A DNA stretch of 64,000 nucleotides, taken from assembly GCA_026874595.1 (NCBI GenBank), contig CM049312.1:51961429-52025428 (forward strand), in the 5' to 3' direction. The notes beneath the pieces were generated by a model. That model did not search any database. It saw only the letters and a program-made list of their open reading frames with translations, and had not been told where the DNA came from. The translations under genes were made by a program, and so were the position numbers. Positions 1 to 12,033 of the stretch are shown here, piece after piece (position 1 is the stretch's first letter; each line of letters starts with the position of its first letter). The stretch comes from Sipunculus nudus (taxonomy: Eukaryota > Annelida > Sipuncula > Golfingiida > Sipunculidae).

Positions 1-813
1 ATGACTTATAGTCAGCTGAGCTAAAAATCTGCTGACCTGTCAAGCACAGCTCTTTCTTAATGGCAGGGCTGTAGAGATTTCAGCCATCCAGCTGATGCCT
101 TACCATATCCCATTTTCTGAGATGTTTCGAATTTAAAATGTCAATGTGACACTGATGGGTTTGAATTTCAGCTGAAAGTGAATTCTGTGAATAAAGTTTA
201 TGACTGACATAATATGCTTAAATAAATACAGCCAGATAGGGGTGGAGCATTGCATCACATGTTCAATGAATAAAAATACAATATTCTCAGTACCACTGAC
301 ACTGTATCATGCTTTATAGTGAAGCAGCTATGTAAATAAAATTTTATGCATTCTGGCCTGTGCTGGAATAAATGAGTTAAATAAGATAATGTAATACTAG
401 TGATTGATGTTATTTTGGTGGTTGACTGTAACTTGACAATAAAATGAGCCACCCCCAAAACATGTTCTATTCCATGATATGAACCTGACCCAAGTGGTTT
501 GCTAACTTACACATGCCTCACATGAATGGTGTTGTCCAGTTGTTATGGCCTTGTAAATGAACGGCTGACCTGCAGCCAGATAATGGTCACTTAGCGACTT
601 AATGTCCATGCTATTTTACAGTTGTACATTATCACATTATTAAATACCTACTTTATGTGTATATGTAATACAATTTCTGGAGTATTAAAAGCCTCTCTCA
701 TCACTTGATTAAATTGATGTTTTCGACAAACATTACAGGTAAATATAAGTCACTAAGCACCGTAGCATCATGCCCTGGTGATCACTATGACAGCTATGGG
801 TCACTGCCCCTCT
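1..813. other. 3' flank of VPS37; nothing else recognised
   Basis: AT-rich sequence downstream of the VPS37 stop codon. It should contain the 3' UTR. No obvious AATAAA on the minus strand and no coding similarity seen. Confidence 0.5.
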
Positions 814-1080
814 TCACCTGTAACCAGGCCTGTATGCATTCACATCGGGCATTCCAGGGAATCCCCCTCCCATCGGGTATGGGGCCCAACCAGTTGATGC
901 AGGAGAATGAGGGGACTGGATCGGAGGTAGTGGAGCAGCACGTGTGGGCCTTGCCCGCATCAGCTCTGACATTTTCTCTGCTTTCACTTTCCTCAAATGC
1001 CAAACTGTTCTTTTTTGAATGTATTGTGATACAAAATCTTCCATCTCCAGGTTCCCATCCAGAAAACTGTCGGCCAAATT
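814..1080 (-). CDS. VPS37: VPS37 coding exon 4 with stop
   Basis: Acceptor TTGTTACCACAG ends at 1081; stop TGA at 816-814. Encodes residues 134-221: the FLDGNLEMEDF core followed by a Pro-rich tail ending in GYR. Confidence 0.93.
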   Translation of the reverse strand, partial: NLADSFLDGNLEMEDFVSQYIQKRTVWHLRKVKAEKMSELMRARPTRAAPLPPIQSPHSPASTGWAPYPMGGGFPGMPDVNAYRPGYR

Positions 1081-4000
1081 CTGTGGTAACAAGATTTGAT
1101 AGAGTTTAATGTTCAGCATCAATCTTAATGTTCAGCATCAATCTTAATGTTCAGCATCAATCTTAGTGGTTCTAGGAATTTAGTGCAATAATCTTTCTCC
1201 ATGTGGTTTAAAGAATTAACTGACCTGTTAGACAAAAAAACAGTGACACCTACAAAACATGATCTACAAATCCGAATTGGACCCTGCATTTTCTAATTAT
1301 AGACCAAGTTCTTTAAAGCAAATTATGGTCTACTGTTTGATTATAAATATAAAGTTCAACAATCTGTGACCTGAAATAGGATCAAATATTACAATATGTA
1401 TGAATGAAGAATCCCATTTCAGGTGCTACAACATAAATGAGTTCATGTCTTTACTTGTGTTTAGAATTTGAGCAGTCAATCTGATGCTGTTATCATAAAG
1501 TTGGTGCTGAATGTGGAATTCAAATACATGTATAGATAATACACATGAACCAGTTTATCTAAATGCATGCTAAACCCCTTCCTTAGTACTACACTAAGGC
1601 ACAGTCATGGACTGTACAAGCCCATCTGTCACACTTCACCACAGATTACACTATCAGAAACCTTACACATTAAATTCAAACACAAACACATGATATCAAG
1701 CTGAATATGTTACCTCACTCTCCTCTTCTGACTTGGCTGCCTCTGTCTGTAACAGCGCAAGGATGGTGTCCTGTGACTGCTCTGTAGCCAGGTCATCTAC
1801 AAACATCAGAATCCCTGACAATACTTGTACAAAACATCAGATTCCCTGACAATACTTGTACAAAACATCAGATTCCCTGACAGGTCTTGAAAACATCAGA
1901 ATCTCTGAAAGTACTAGTAAAAACATCAGAATCTCTGACAGAACTAGTACAAACATAAGGATCTCTGACAGTTTTGTACAAACATCAGAATCTCTTACAG
2001 TACTAGTAAAAACATCAGAATCTCTGACAGAACTAGTACAAACATAAGGATCTCTGACAGTATTTGTACAAACATCAGAATCTCAAACAGTACAAGTAAA
2101 AACATCAGAATCTCTGACAGTACTAGTAAAATCATCAGATATAAATTCTGAAATTTGTATAAAACATCAGAATCTCTGACAGTACTTGTATAAAACATCA
2201 CTTATCAGGTTCTCATAAGAAGTTCTGTACAGGTCAGGAATAACATAAATGTCTGAGTTGATAAATGATACTTTGGTTGGCATCTTGTTCGTGAGAGTTT
2301 CAGATTCGTTTTATTCAAGAAAGGGAGATTATCACAAAAATGAAAATTTTGTGAATAAGGCATCTCATCTACACAGGTGAACAGTCATTTATAAAGTAGC
2401 TCTTTGACATTATGTGTGTTATCCTCAGCCTGTAGTAGTTGAAAGGCAAAGGATACTTAAAAAATAACATTTTTTGGGGGGTAAGATTGACAGTATAAAA
2501 AATATCAGACCTTTCCTGTTATCTGCCTACAGGGAGATAGAGTATGTAAAATAATTCCTAATTTCAAGAAGTTACTTAAAACCTATTTTTAAGCTCCACT
2601 TTGAATCTACACATAAGCTGCTATAATTTGTGGTTGTACCATGTGAATTTATATTTTTAAAACCAATTATATTTTTATATAACTGATCTTGATTCTTAGT
2701 TCAATTATGCTCTCTTGTCTAGTCAAAAGTGTTTTAATCTCTAAGTATTTTAATGTTTAATCAGTTTATACTGCATAAGATTTAGTCACTGTATAATTTG
2801 TATTTTGATAATCAGCTATGTATGCTTTATACTTTATTACTATTAAGAAATGCACATTGTAAAGCATTTTTGAACACCCATTCGGGTGAAAAGAGTGTTA
2901 TATGAATGTGGTATAATATTAAAAATAATAATAACTTGAATACGGGTAGTTGACAAGCGATTACATGTATCCGCTAAAATCAGAGTGGAACGGGTGAAGT
3001 GAGGCATGGATTGAGTGGCAAGGGGAAACAGAGTGAGTAATGCATATTAGCATGGATGTCTGCAGCCGAAATGTGTATGTAGGTTGCGCCACCTACCACA
3101 AAATCCAGAAAGCTGTCCAAGTTGTATACATATGCAAAATTTAAGGCAGATAAGTCAAACCACAACATGTATATGAGTGATTTTAGCCTGTGGCAGACAA
3201 ACAGATGGACGCTATGCAAAAATGGTTGCAGGTGGCGCCACCAGTTTTGTGTATGATAAAGAGCTATGTGGGATCTATACACAAGCAAAACTTTGGCTCT
3301 ATCAGTCAAACAGTTCCCGAGATATGAGCTTGGATGTCTGCAGCGTAAACTAGAATGTAGGTGGCACCACCTGTCATAAAATCAAGAGAGCTGTCCAGGA
3401 TGTATAAACCTGCAAAATTTTAGGCAGATATGTCAAACTACTGCCAAATATGAGTGATTATATCCCACGGCAGACAAACAGACAGAAGCTGTGCAAAAAT
3501 GGCTCCAGGTGGCACCACCAGTTTTGCGTATGATAAAGAGCTATGTGAGATCTATGCACATGCAAATGTGCATAGCTTGGATGTCTGCAGTGTAAACGTG
3601 AATGTAGGTGGCGCCACCTGTCATAAAATCAAGAAAGCTATTCAGGATGTACTGTAGATCCACATTTTGTTGCCGCGGCCATAAAATAAGACTTACAGCT
3701 GAAAATCCTGACTAATATTTCTCGACAAGGGATGCGGCAATAAAACACAGGTTAGGCTAAATTCAAACATGAACAAGAGGCTCGACAGCCTGCCGAGGCC
3801 CAAAGGGCGATAATAGGCTGAGGAAGGAGTGAATACTGAGAACGTATATTTAATGATACTGCATATTTGTATATTAATTTTATTCATTGTTAATTTATAA
3901 AATGTAAAACTGATATTTTAAACAGGCTTATATGTAGTATAAAATTTTTCTGAGTCAGTTATAAACCACAGCCATTTTCATGCAATGATTGATAAAAGAT

Positions 4001-7000
4001 CGATATTCACTCGCCAAATTATGCACTCTAACCAGACTAACAGTTGTATCTATATTTGAGTTAGGCTGCAATACCGGTAAAACATTATTTTGAGATATTT
4101 CTTGAACAAATCATTTCTTTTAGAATAAACTGTAAAACAAAAGATAACCAAAGACCATACGTTCTTTGGCAATTAAACCTGCGTTCACGTTCAGATACTT
4201 CTTGGTTCATCATATTTTCAATAGATGGCGCTCAAAGGTCATAACCTCACCAGCTAGTTCCGTAATATTTTAATATGGCACATTTTGCTAGCAGATGGTT
4301 CAGGCACCAGGGTGCATATATTATGATCCGCAGGACCCTGGGAGTACGCATACAGGCTGTGTGAACATCGACGCGGGATTCGTTTTTTCAAAGATTCTGT
4401 CAAGGTTGTTTATTGACCGACATTGTATAGAGTGTAAATAAATGTTATCACAAAGTTTACTGTTGGCTTTGATGTCCTATTGAATTTTAATTAGCCAGGG
4501 TAAAGCGGCAAGGTACCCTAAGGCCCGCTAGTTCCGTAATAATTTTATGTGGCATGTTTTGCCGGTTGACAGGTTGGACACCACTTTGCATATATTATGA
4601 TCAGCACAACCTGAGGTGTTCTGGCAATATGATCACCGTCGCAGGTGTCATTTATTTAAATGTTTTGTTGTTAAATGACCAACGATGTATAATGGCTAAA
4701 TAATATTAAAATGACAGTCGTCCCATACAATGCTTTGATGTCCCATTGAACTTTAATTAGCCAAGTTAAAGGCGCAAGATTCTTTGAAATTCGGTGATGT
4801 GTCAAATTAATTTCATGGCCCTACTAGGATTCGTCTGGATGAGTTGTCATAAACCAAACAAATTGTCATCTATTCTAATCGGTAGATTAGGCTGTTTAAT
4901 CAATTATTAAATCAATTAATTAGCAAAGCCAAGCAAAATGCACAGTTGCAACTGTTTCCCAATACTGTTATGCCTGACTGCATATCAGCATACCGCAGCA
5001 TAGAACCTTTTTTCGTTGTGTTCCCATACACCACCCGGCAATGGAACGTGGTGAGAAAGTGGTGCGGCCATTAAGTAAGGTTTTGGGAATATTTACTTTA
5101 GTGAAGGAGCCTTCCAGATATTTAACGAACATGGGGTGTGGCCATTAGACGTCATGCGGTGGCAAAACGCGGATCTACAGTATATGCATGCCAAATTTTA
5201 GGTGAATTAGTCAAACAACCGCAGATATATACGAGTGATTTTAACCCAAGGCAGACGAACAGATGGACACTGTGCAAACATGGTTGCAGGTGGTGCCACA
5301 ATTTTTTGTGTATGTTATAAAGCTATCCAAGGGCTACATTTGTACAAAATTTTTTTCCTGATCAGTCAAACGGTTCCCGAGATATGTGGGTTTATGTGTG
5401 AAAACAGACGCACAAATGGACGCTGGGCAGAGAGGAAAGGTCAGAGGTCAACGGCAATTGGTTAGGCACCAGTTCACATGTGATCCGATAATTGGTGTAA
5501 GTTTCGGAAAAATCCATCCAGTAATCTAAGGAATTTTCCGGAAACGAACGCAGCAGCGGCATAACCCGGTCAAAAACATAGTATCCGCAAAACTTCGTTT
5601 TGGCGGATACAATAATATACAGGTTACTGAATGGTAACACTGTGAAAATTGAATCCTCATGAAACAATGAAAATGTGAATATCATGAAAAATTGCATTCT
5701 GGCTTTTGGCAGAAACCTGTTGACAATATTCATAGAGTCATGATTGCTGTAGAGTTGTTTACGAGGTATGATACAGCATATATAATCATACTCTTAATGC
5801 CTGGCATTATGGTCTTAATTTAAAACAAGGGACCCATGGGTCATACTGATAAGCTGACTTTGCCAAACAGAAATTTGTCAAATTTCTAGCTTACAGAGGA
5901 GGCTACAGTTTTCAGCTCTGATGACCTATTCAGCCAGAAGGACAGAGGGCCATCACTATAGGTCAGTTGGCTTTAAGTCAACTAAGCCAAAACATAATAT
6001 AACTGTATAAAGACAACCAAAACATAATATTACTGTATAAAGAAAAATATACCTAGTTTTTCCTTGAGTTTCTCGTACTGTTTCAGGGCCTCTACAGCCT
6101 GCTGGTAACTCTGGGACAGCTGTGCTCGTGCCTGAGTCAGACCTGGCTCCTTCTGTAAATTATTCTCAGCTAAATTCTTGTTCATTGCCAGCTGAGTCTC
6201 TTTTTCTGAAGGAATATTTTTAACCTGTGAAACAATAACAAATACAGAATATCTAAGTACAGAATATTTTTAAACAGTGCAAAATTAATAATTACATAAT
6301 ATGACATAGTCACATCATTCTACATGTGACCAGATAATCTTATGGCTGACAGTAACATAGCTGTACATGTGACTGGATCATGTGAAGACTGACAATCACA
6401 TCAAGTTACATCTAGTCAGATCATGTGATAGCTGTCAGTCACATCATTCTACATGTGACAAGATATTGTGATGGCCAAGTCGCATCACTGTACATGTGAC
6501 CAGATCATATGAAGGCTGAAACATCACTTTAGGTGACCAGACCATGTGAAGGCTGACAGTCAAATCACTCTAAATCTGGCCAGATCATGTGATGGCTGAC
6601 AGTCATGCCTCTCTACATGTGACCAGATCATGTGATGACTGAGGGTCACATCACTACATGTTACCAGATCATGTGATGGCTGAGGGTCACATCCCTGTAC
6701 ATATGACCAGATCATGTGATGGCTGACAGTCCCATCACTCTACATGTCTAAATCACTCTCCAGTCTTATCGCTTTAAACATGACCAGATCATGTGATGGC
6801 TGACAGTAACATAATTGTACATGTGACCACATCATGTGATGGCTGAGAATCACATCACTCTACATGTAACAAGATCATGTGATGACCAAGTCACATACCC
6901 GGTAGCTGTACATGCGACCAGATCATGTGATGACTGACAGTCACATGACTCTACATCTGGCCACATCATGTGCTGGCTGTCAGTCACATCGCTATACATG

Positions 7001-7199
7001 TGACCAGATCATGTTCAGTAAGAATTCAGCAGAGGCCAGTGTTTAGGGAGAGTACCTCTTGGAGGTCGTTGATGATTTCTGTGAGTCTGTCCTCATTATC
7101 CAGTAGATTCTGCAGGTCCTCCTTACTGAGCAGCTTCAACATACTGACAGCAGCCTCCTCATCATAGCCTAGAGCTGGTCTCTGTCCCGATGAATACAT
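814..7199 (-). CDS. VPS37: VPS37, ESCRT-I subunit (complete, 4 exons)
   Basis: Exons 7056-7199, 6053-6224, 1714-1796 and 814-1080 join in frame (144+172+83+267 = 666 nt) to give 221 aa from ATG at 7199 to TGA at 814. VPS37 is a core subunit of ESCRT-I, which sorts ubiquitinated cargo into multivesicular bodies on the endosome. Seen: an N-terminal helix with LQNLLDNEDRLTEII (about 29-43), an EKETQLAMNKNLAENNL segment (about 54-70) matching the family's KE..LA.N..LAE.N pattern, a heptad-like helix at about 73-105, ILALLQTEAAK (about 116-126), then FLDGNLEMEDFVSQYIQKR (about 139-157), the most conserved part of the Mod(r)/VPS37 C domain. The tail is short and Pro/Gly-rich, as in VPS37B/C. There is no UEV domain, so it is not the VPS37A type. 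It is slightly shorter than human VPS37B. Introns are phase 0, 1 and 0, all GT-AG. No clear poly(A) signal was found before the window edge. Product very likely; paralogue type (B-like) inferred. Confidence 0.93.
1109..1165. repeat. 19-bp tandem repeat, 3 copies
   Basis: Three near-perfect copies of TAATGTTCAGCATCAATCT in VPS37 intron 3, about 30 bp from the exon 4 acceptor. Confidence 0.85.
1714..1796 (-). CDS. VPS37: VPS37 coding exon 3
   Basis: Acceptor ATGTTTGTAG ends at 1797 and donor GTAACA starts at 1713. Encodes the ILALLQTEAAK stretch (about residues 106-133). The acceptor side runs directly into a 28-32-bp minisatellite that repeats the ATGTTT/TTGTA part of the acceptor. Confidence 0.92.
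1798..2205. repeat. 28-32-bp minisatellite in VPS37 intron 2
   Basis: About 13 imperfect copies of a unit containing AACATCAGAATCTCTGACAG followed by a variable TACTTGTACA-like part. Several copies carry ACTAGT. The array abuts the exon 3 acceptor. Confidence 0.9.
2206..2850. other. VPS37 intron 2 sequence, no feature
   Basis: AT-rich intron DNA without recognisable coding or repeat structure. Confidence 0.4.
2855..2935 (+). mobile_element. Possible 3' tail of a CR1/L2-type LINE or related SINE
   Basis: A small hairpin (CACCCATTCGGGTG) followed by AAAGAGTGTTATATGAATGT and a terminal AAT/AATA microsatellite. This layout, an 'nnGCTATATAAATn' box plus a short terminal repeat, recurs at 9530-9590. 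No open frame precedes it, so it would be a 5'-truncated copy. Confidence 0.4.
3053..3657. repeat. Tandem ~250-280-bp dispersed repeat (family A), 2.3 copies
   Basis: Units begin near 3053, 3331 and 3577, each with GGATGTCTGCAG followed about 20-30 bp later by the palindrome-like AGGTGGCGCCACCT or a variant, then a GCAGACAAACAGA block and a second GGTGGCGCCACC box. No open frame is conserved between units. It lies in VPS37 intron 2. Confidence 0.8.
4252..4790. repeat. ~270-bp tandem duplication
   Basis: Two diverged copies, about 4252-4520 and 4526-4790. Each starts with GCTAGTTCCGTAATA and shares GCATATATTATGATC and TTTAATTAGCCA blocks. No coding content seen. Confidence 0.8.
5125..5475. 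repeat. Single copy of dispersed repeat family A
   Basis: Shares with 3053-3657 the order: GCAGACGAACAGATGGACAC, GGTTGCAGGTGGTGCCAC, AAGCTAT, then GTCAAACGGTTCCCGAGATAT. Same orientation, within VPS37 intron 2. Confidence 0.75.
6053..6224 (-). CDS. VPS37: VPS37 coding exon 2
   Basis: Acceptor TTGTTTCACAG ends at 6225 and the donor GTATAT starts at 6052. Encodes about residues 49-105, including the helix rich in Gln, Glu and Lys. Ends in phase 1, with the split codon completed in exon 3 as Asp. Confidence 0.92.
6303..7016. repeat. ~43-bp minisatellite in VPS37 intron 1
   Basis: About 17 imperfect units containing ATGTGACCAGATCATGTGAT and GGCTGACAGTCACATCACT. The array ends about 40 bp from the exon 1 donor and fills most of the intron. 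Confidence 0.9.
7056..7199 (-). CDS. VPS37: VPS37 coding exon 1
   Basis: Encodes residues 1-48 from the ATG at 7199-7197. The donor GTACTC lies at 7055-7050, phase 0. The following intron starts directly beside a 43-bp minisatellite. Confidence 0.9.
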
Positions 7200-8131
7200 C
7201 CTGCTCCTACCTCCAAATAAACAATGTCATACACTGTGTTATAGGATATACTCACAAAATCTTAATGATTTGATGAGGACCCCAGGAAACATTGAAAGAT
7301 TTGGAATTAGCATTCTTTCTTGTAAATTTATGAAAGGTCTGTTATTATTTTCAAAATCAATCTTTGATTTAACGGTAAAATAAAAGATTTGTTATGATTA
7401 ATAGTGTCTTCAGGCAAGGAAAACATACAAGAGATTAATGAGGTTGTAAACAGTATGAGTGTCAGGCCTCTCATTCACAAAGGTTTTATTTCCTTTTTGC
7501 AAATATTGTGATTATAAATTTCCACAAACAAAAAGCAAACCATATACAGCTGTAGTAACACCAGAGATGTGAAACCACAACCAGTGCTGGAGGAGGAGGC
7601 CATGTATGTTCCTCCCCATGGACAATGACCTTGATAAACAACCTCAAATGTGTTGACAATCTGGTCTATGTTTTGAGGCATGAAGATTAGGACACTGTTT
7701 TTGCTTTTTACACTTTATTTACTTTATGTCCCAGATGTCCCTGCTATCATACCATTTAGTGTAACATAAAATGTGACTTAATACCAGAAGCTTTCTTGGT
7801 CAGGAATCAAACCTGTCACCTCATGATCACAGACATTGGGTGTATTGTAACCAAGAGTGAAAAGTAAAACGTTGTCCGAATAGTATCAGACGGAACCTGT
7901 CAGACGTGTATCAGCCTGGCAGACAGCCTTAGTCAACTATATCCTCGTCAGGTGACGCCAATGTTGCCTGAAGAAACATGGAATGTGGAATCGGCAATCA
8001 AATGGCAGTTATGTGGGCTGTTTCTGTTTATATGAGCTTTATTGGTCCATGGGCCAAATGTAAATTCAATGCTGATCCTATCGCAACAAATTTGTTAAGA
8101 TAGACCTAGGAGCCTCAGCTAAAATGACACC
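7200..8131. other. 5' flank of VPS37; no gene
   Basis: Probably contains the VPS37 promoter and 5' UTR on the minus strand. No TATA box or CpG-rich block stands out. No coding similarity seen. Confidence 0.4.
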
Positions 8132-9590
8132 TATGCTGATGACACTGAACTGTCAAAAAGTAGTCAACCAGGTGAGTTCAGCTCTGTCCAGTTCAGCATA
8201 CAGGCTTGTCTTGAGGATGTACTATCATGGATGACCAGCAACAAACTTAAATTGAATACTGACAAGACTGAAATTGTGCCTGTTGGATCTAAGCCCCCTT
8301 CTAAGGATGATTGACAGTGTCAATTAGCATTGAGGGCTGCACAAATTCAGTGAAGTATCTAGGTATTAACACTGATCCTAATCTTTCAATGCATGATTAT
8401 ATAAGAAGTATATGTCGTGCGGCCTTTCTCGAGCTCTGCCGTATAGCTTCCATGTGGCGTTTCCTCTCTACTAATGAGTGCTGCCAGCTCATTTGCGCCA
8501 CAGTAATATCTCGCCTGGATTACTGTAATTCAGTTCTTGCTGTGTTACTTGCAGAACAAGTCTCTCGGGTACAGATGGTCCAGAATAATGCTGCACGTCT
8601 CATTCTTAAGAAGCGTAAGACCGACCACGTCATCCCACTGCTCAAACAGCTCAATTGGCTTCCCGTCAAGTACCGCATACAATACAAAATTGCTGTTTTT
8701 TACTGCCATTTTGATGACTCACTTCCATCATATTTATCTGGAAAAATAATAAACTATCGGCCTTTGCGAATGCAGCATAAGCTGGCAGAAATTTTCTTAA
8801 AGTAAAAAAGCGTCGGTGAAAGTCAGTGAACATTCCTTCCTTTTCATAGCCCCAAAAGTTTGGGATTCACTTCCCATTACACTTAGAAAATCTCGAACTC
8901 TTGTATCATTTAAAGTGACAAGATCAGGAGCAATATTATTCCTATTCTTTCAAACTATCAGTTCAGTTTTGCTTTATACAAAAATTGCCCAGCAAACCAC
9001 TCCAACACACAGTCTCATTTCCTCGCATACCTCATTGTTGCCCTGCGTGTTGGTAAACAGTTTGTTTACCATAACAAGGCTGCATGACCGGAGGTCCGAT
9101 TAAGAGGAACAACACATGGTGTTTCAGCCAGTGGAAACATGTATTACATTTTTTCAGCCAAGTCTTTCAGGGCATCTCCTGGTTGACATGTGTTGTGGCT
9201 CTGCGCAGCACATGGCCCAATGCACTGTGTTTATGTTGACACCTGTGATCGCGCCCGGTTCACTGTTATTAAAACTCATTTACAGGAGCAAGCAAACGGT
9301 TTAAAGGTATTATTTTGGCAGGTACAGATTTATTGTAAAGGAAAGAAGCAATTTATTGTGTTAACTCAACATGCATTAAAGTTAATTGGCCCCCTAAAAA
9401 CTAATTTTAAAACTTATTTCTTTTGGCAAGCTTTTGGTAATTAATATGCATTTTTTTTCTTGGGTCAGGCACAGGGCGTAGATTTTAATGAAATTGTATG
9501 TGAGTATGTGTGTGTAAATTGCGCTGTGAGTCCAACCATATGGGAGAATTGGTGCTATATAAATACTATATATTATTATTATTATTAAAA
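8132..9590 (+). pseudogene. CR1/L2-like LINE remnant (reverse transcriptase C-terminal part and 3' tail)
   Basis: Starts at the reverse-transcriptase active site YADDTEL (8132), then KLKLNTDKTEI, a frameshift near 8305, VKYLGI, SRLDYCNSVLA, VQNNAARLILKK and LNWLPVKYRIQYKI (to about 8800). After a stop and frameshift near 8806 come PKVWDSLPITLRKS (about 8852-8900) and SFK (8910s). The expected continuation, LKTNFKTYFFWQAFGN, only appears at 9394-9444, so about 465 bp appear inserted. The element ends in GGTGCTATATAAATACTAT plus an ATT microsatellite at 9530-9590. It is 5'-truncated, frameshifted and inactive. Confidence 0.85.
8917..9380. mobile_element. Probable insertion inside the LINE remnant
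   Basis: Interrupts the LINE C-terminal reading between ...SFK and LKTNF... It is flanked by similar short sequences (ATTTAAAGT at about 8908 and ATTAAAGT at about 9373) that could be a target-site duplication. Its own class is not recognised. It may have been transcribed by chance only. Confidence 0.4.
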
Positions 9591-11038
9591 TGACATGTGC
9601 AATACTTGTACGCCCCATTGGATTGGGCCACAACACCTATAATTCAGGAGAAGCCCTGAAAAAAGACCCAAAAAAAGCAATTCCTGTGCCCACATGCTGA
9701 AACCGTGTATTGCCGTGGCTCAGGGACCCAATACAATTGTCCTGTACAATGACTGAGACGGGCCCCAACTCAGTCATGCATGCTACATAAGGAAAAGTAT
9801 CTGCAGCATGATCTCCAACCAGGGTCGTGCATAATGAAAGATAAAAAAACAAAAAATTTTGAACCATTTAGACTGGATAATTTACTGCGATGGAAAGACC
9901 AAATAGTATATGAAATTTTGGTGGCTAAATAACATCTTCATATAACGCAGTATTTATGATAACTACCTAGAATACCAGATATGTCTAGCATATTATCTTG
10001 TCACTTATAGTGCTAACTCCCCATACATGGGTCCTCCATTTATGTGTACAATGATGGAGGATTCAAGGGAGTTTCGAAGTACACACTCAAGTAGTGTGTT
10101 TTATGATATTTATTAAAGCCATATTTGACCTTTTTGTGTATTATGTTCACCAGATAAGGCTGGTTTTCGGTCATTCCACTCCTACTTTGAACGGGCGCCT
10201 GCAGATACATTACTGATTCACTCGTCCATGACATTGTATGGATGCAACTTATGTAAGGAATGTGAACTTGTGACCATGACAACCAATTTAAGTGCTGTGT
10301 GTGATTTCCACTCGGGCACCTGGACCTGTCCCACAAATGCACTGCGGAGCAATTATTGAATCCAGCCTACATAAACGACGTTATTGGCATATACGGACAG
10401 ATGTAATGATGTTTAGGATTCATTGTGATGGAGAAGTAAGAGGCATGTCGATGTCATATCATCAGGCATGTCATGGCTTATGTTGATTACTACAAATATG
10501 AAGGTTCTACATTAAATTTGCATTTGTCCTATTGACCGAAATGTCCGTGCAGCAGAGATATATCAGAGGCCGTGAAGGTCCATGTATGGACTGTGTATAC
10601 CATAGACGGCACAGAGCTCCTGATATCGCCCACCTATTGTCAACATTGTCTCGAGTCTGTGTCTTTTTGGAAATTGGCTGGTTCTAACGTTAATATGTAT
10701 TGGCCAACACCAAAGTCCGACGGCTTAAACTGACGTAAATATGTATATCAACAATCACCTGCCAGTACGAAGCCTCTTAGTCTTGGTGTGAGCTGCTTTG
10801 TTTTCACTTCCTGTTGTTTTACTTTTAAGGTCACAGGATGCTATTAATATTCATGAACAGGGTCGGTTTACGTAACCTCCACACAAGGCGTCCTGTCGTT
10901 GACTTTTCCTGCAAAAAGCGCCTCTGTGCGGAGACTAGGGGGCACTCGGTAAAAAGCCAGGGGCTCAAGGTCGGGAAACGGCAGTTCCCTTACTCCAACC
11001 TTTCGAAACAGCTCGGCCGATTTCTGCAAGCCTAGAAC
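9591..11038. other. Intergenic, no recognised gene
   Basis: Several short open frames without domain signals. 10538-10600 shares a diverged block (CAGAGA.ATATC...GAAGGTCCATG) with 16400-16450, so it carries a dispersed repeat fragment. Confidence 0.4.
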
Positions 11039-11087
11039 ACCTCGGCCGATCATCATGCATAAAAGGCGCAGTGGATTCGGCCGAGGT
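11039..11087. repeat. 11-bp perfect inverted repeat (hairpin)
   Basis: ACCTCGGCCGA at 11039-11049 and TCGGCCGAGGT at 11077-11087 with a 27-nt loop. The GGCCGA motif recurs nearby (11012, 11795). Function unknown. Confidence 0.7.
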
Positions 11088-11826
11088 ATTCCAAGAGGTA
11101 TTTTTTCTGAGGGCCTTCATCCTTCGGACCAGCTACAGTGAGCCTCCATCAATTACACTGGTAATGAATTCACGAAAATAATATTGCTCAAATAGAAATT
11201 ACAAATACGCACGAATTTATACTACAAAAAAGGGAAGGCAAATTTCCCCTGCCACAGTTTAGCCTGTGGATTAAAGAGCTGGCACTGCAGGCAGTTTAGG
11301 CATATCCAATTTTATCCTTTGATAAAATTTGATTTGATATCTCCTAGCTGATTGTCTCGATCTGTTTTATTTAACAAATTCCACTACTTGCGTAAATATG
11401 TAAGCAGCTGATATGCTTGTCAAATTCAGTTCCAACTTATTGCATACATTATCAATCTGCAGTATACTGAAGACTTAAGGGTATCATTTATTTATTCAAA
11501 ATATTTATATAGGATAACGGTTCAGTCACGGTGATAAAAACTGTTCTTATAATGTCTTAATCTTAAAATAGAAACCATACCATATGCATACTGATGATAC
11601 AGTGAACGGACAAATTATACATAAATACATGTACATAAATGTTATATAAACCCATATATAACATATCAGTCAATAATCAAATATGCATCAAAATGCACAA
11701 ATCCCATTCCCATGGCAAGTAAAAATAACAAATAATTAATTTAATTATACAATCACGTCTAAAGCCGGCCTCCGATGCATCTACCGATTTTTTTTTATTG
11801 TCGGCCGATTTTTTTAACCGGCCGGA
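11088..11826. other. Intergenic, no feature
   Basis: AT-rich, no coding similarity or long repeat seen. Confidence 0.35.
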
Positions 11827-12033
11827 TTAATCTACAAGTTTCCCCGGCTGATACTGTGGTAGCATGGCAATACATTTTGTAGATCTTAGTCGATGAAAAG
11901 GGTCATTAATATATGAAAGGAACAGAAAGGTAACTTGGGGCACGCCTATATTAATCGTATGAGCCCGCGAAACTTTACCCTTGAATCGCACAATAAGAAG
12001 ACGATCTTTTAAATAAGCACCAAACAATATCAT
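11827..12033 (-). pseudogene. Non-LTR reverse transcriptase fragment
   Basis: Reads YLKDRLLIVRFKGKVS, INIGVPQ, then FLSYINDPFHRLRS, matching the YL.DR.Q.V...G..S...I..GVPQGS.L..LLF..YINDL block of LINE reverse transcriptases. The Gly after GVPQ is lost and the frame degrades at the expected YADD site, so it is a short dead fragment. Clade not resolvable. Confidence 0.7.

Noticed and set aside
705-1109. 134-codon plus-strand open frame
   Set aside because: Antisense shadow of VPS37 exon 4, starting at TTG.
1856-2201. Open frames with repeated ISD/SESLT peptides
   Set aside because: Translations of the minisatellite in VPS37 intron 2 on both strands; no splice or start support.
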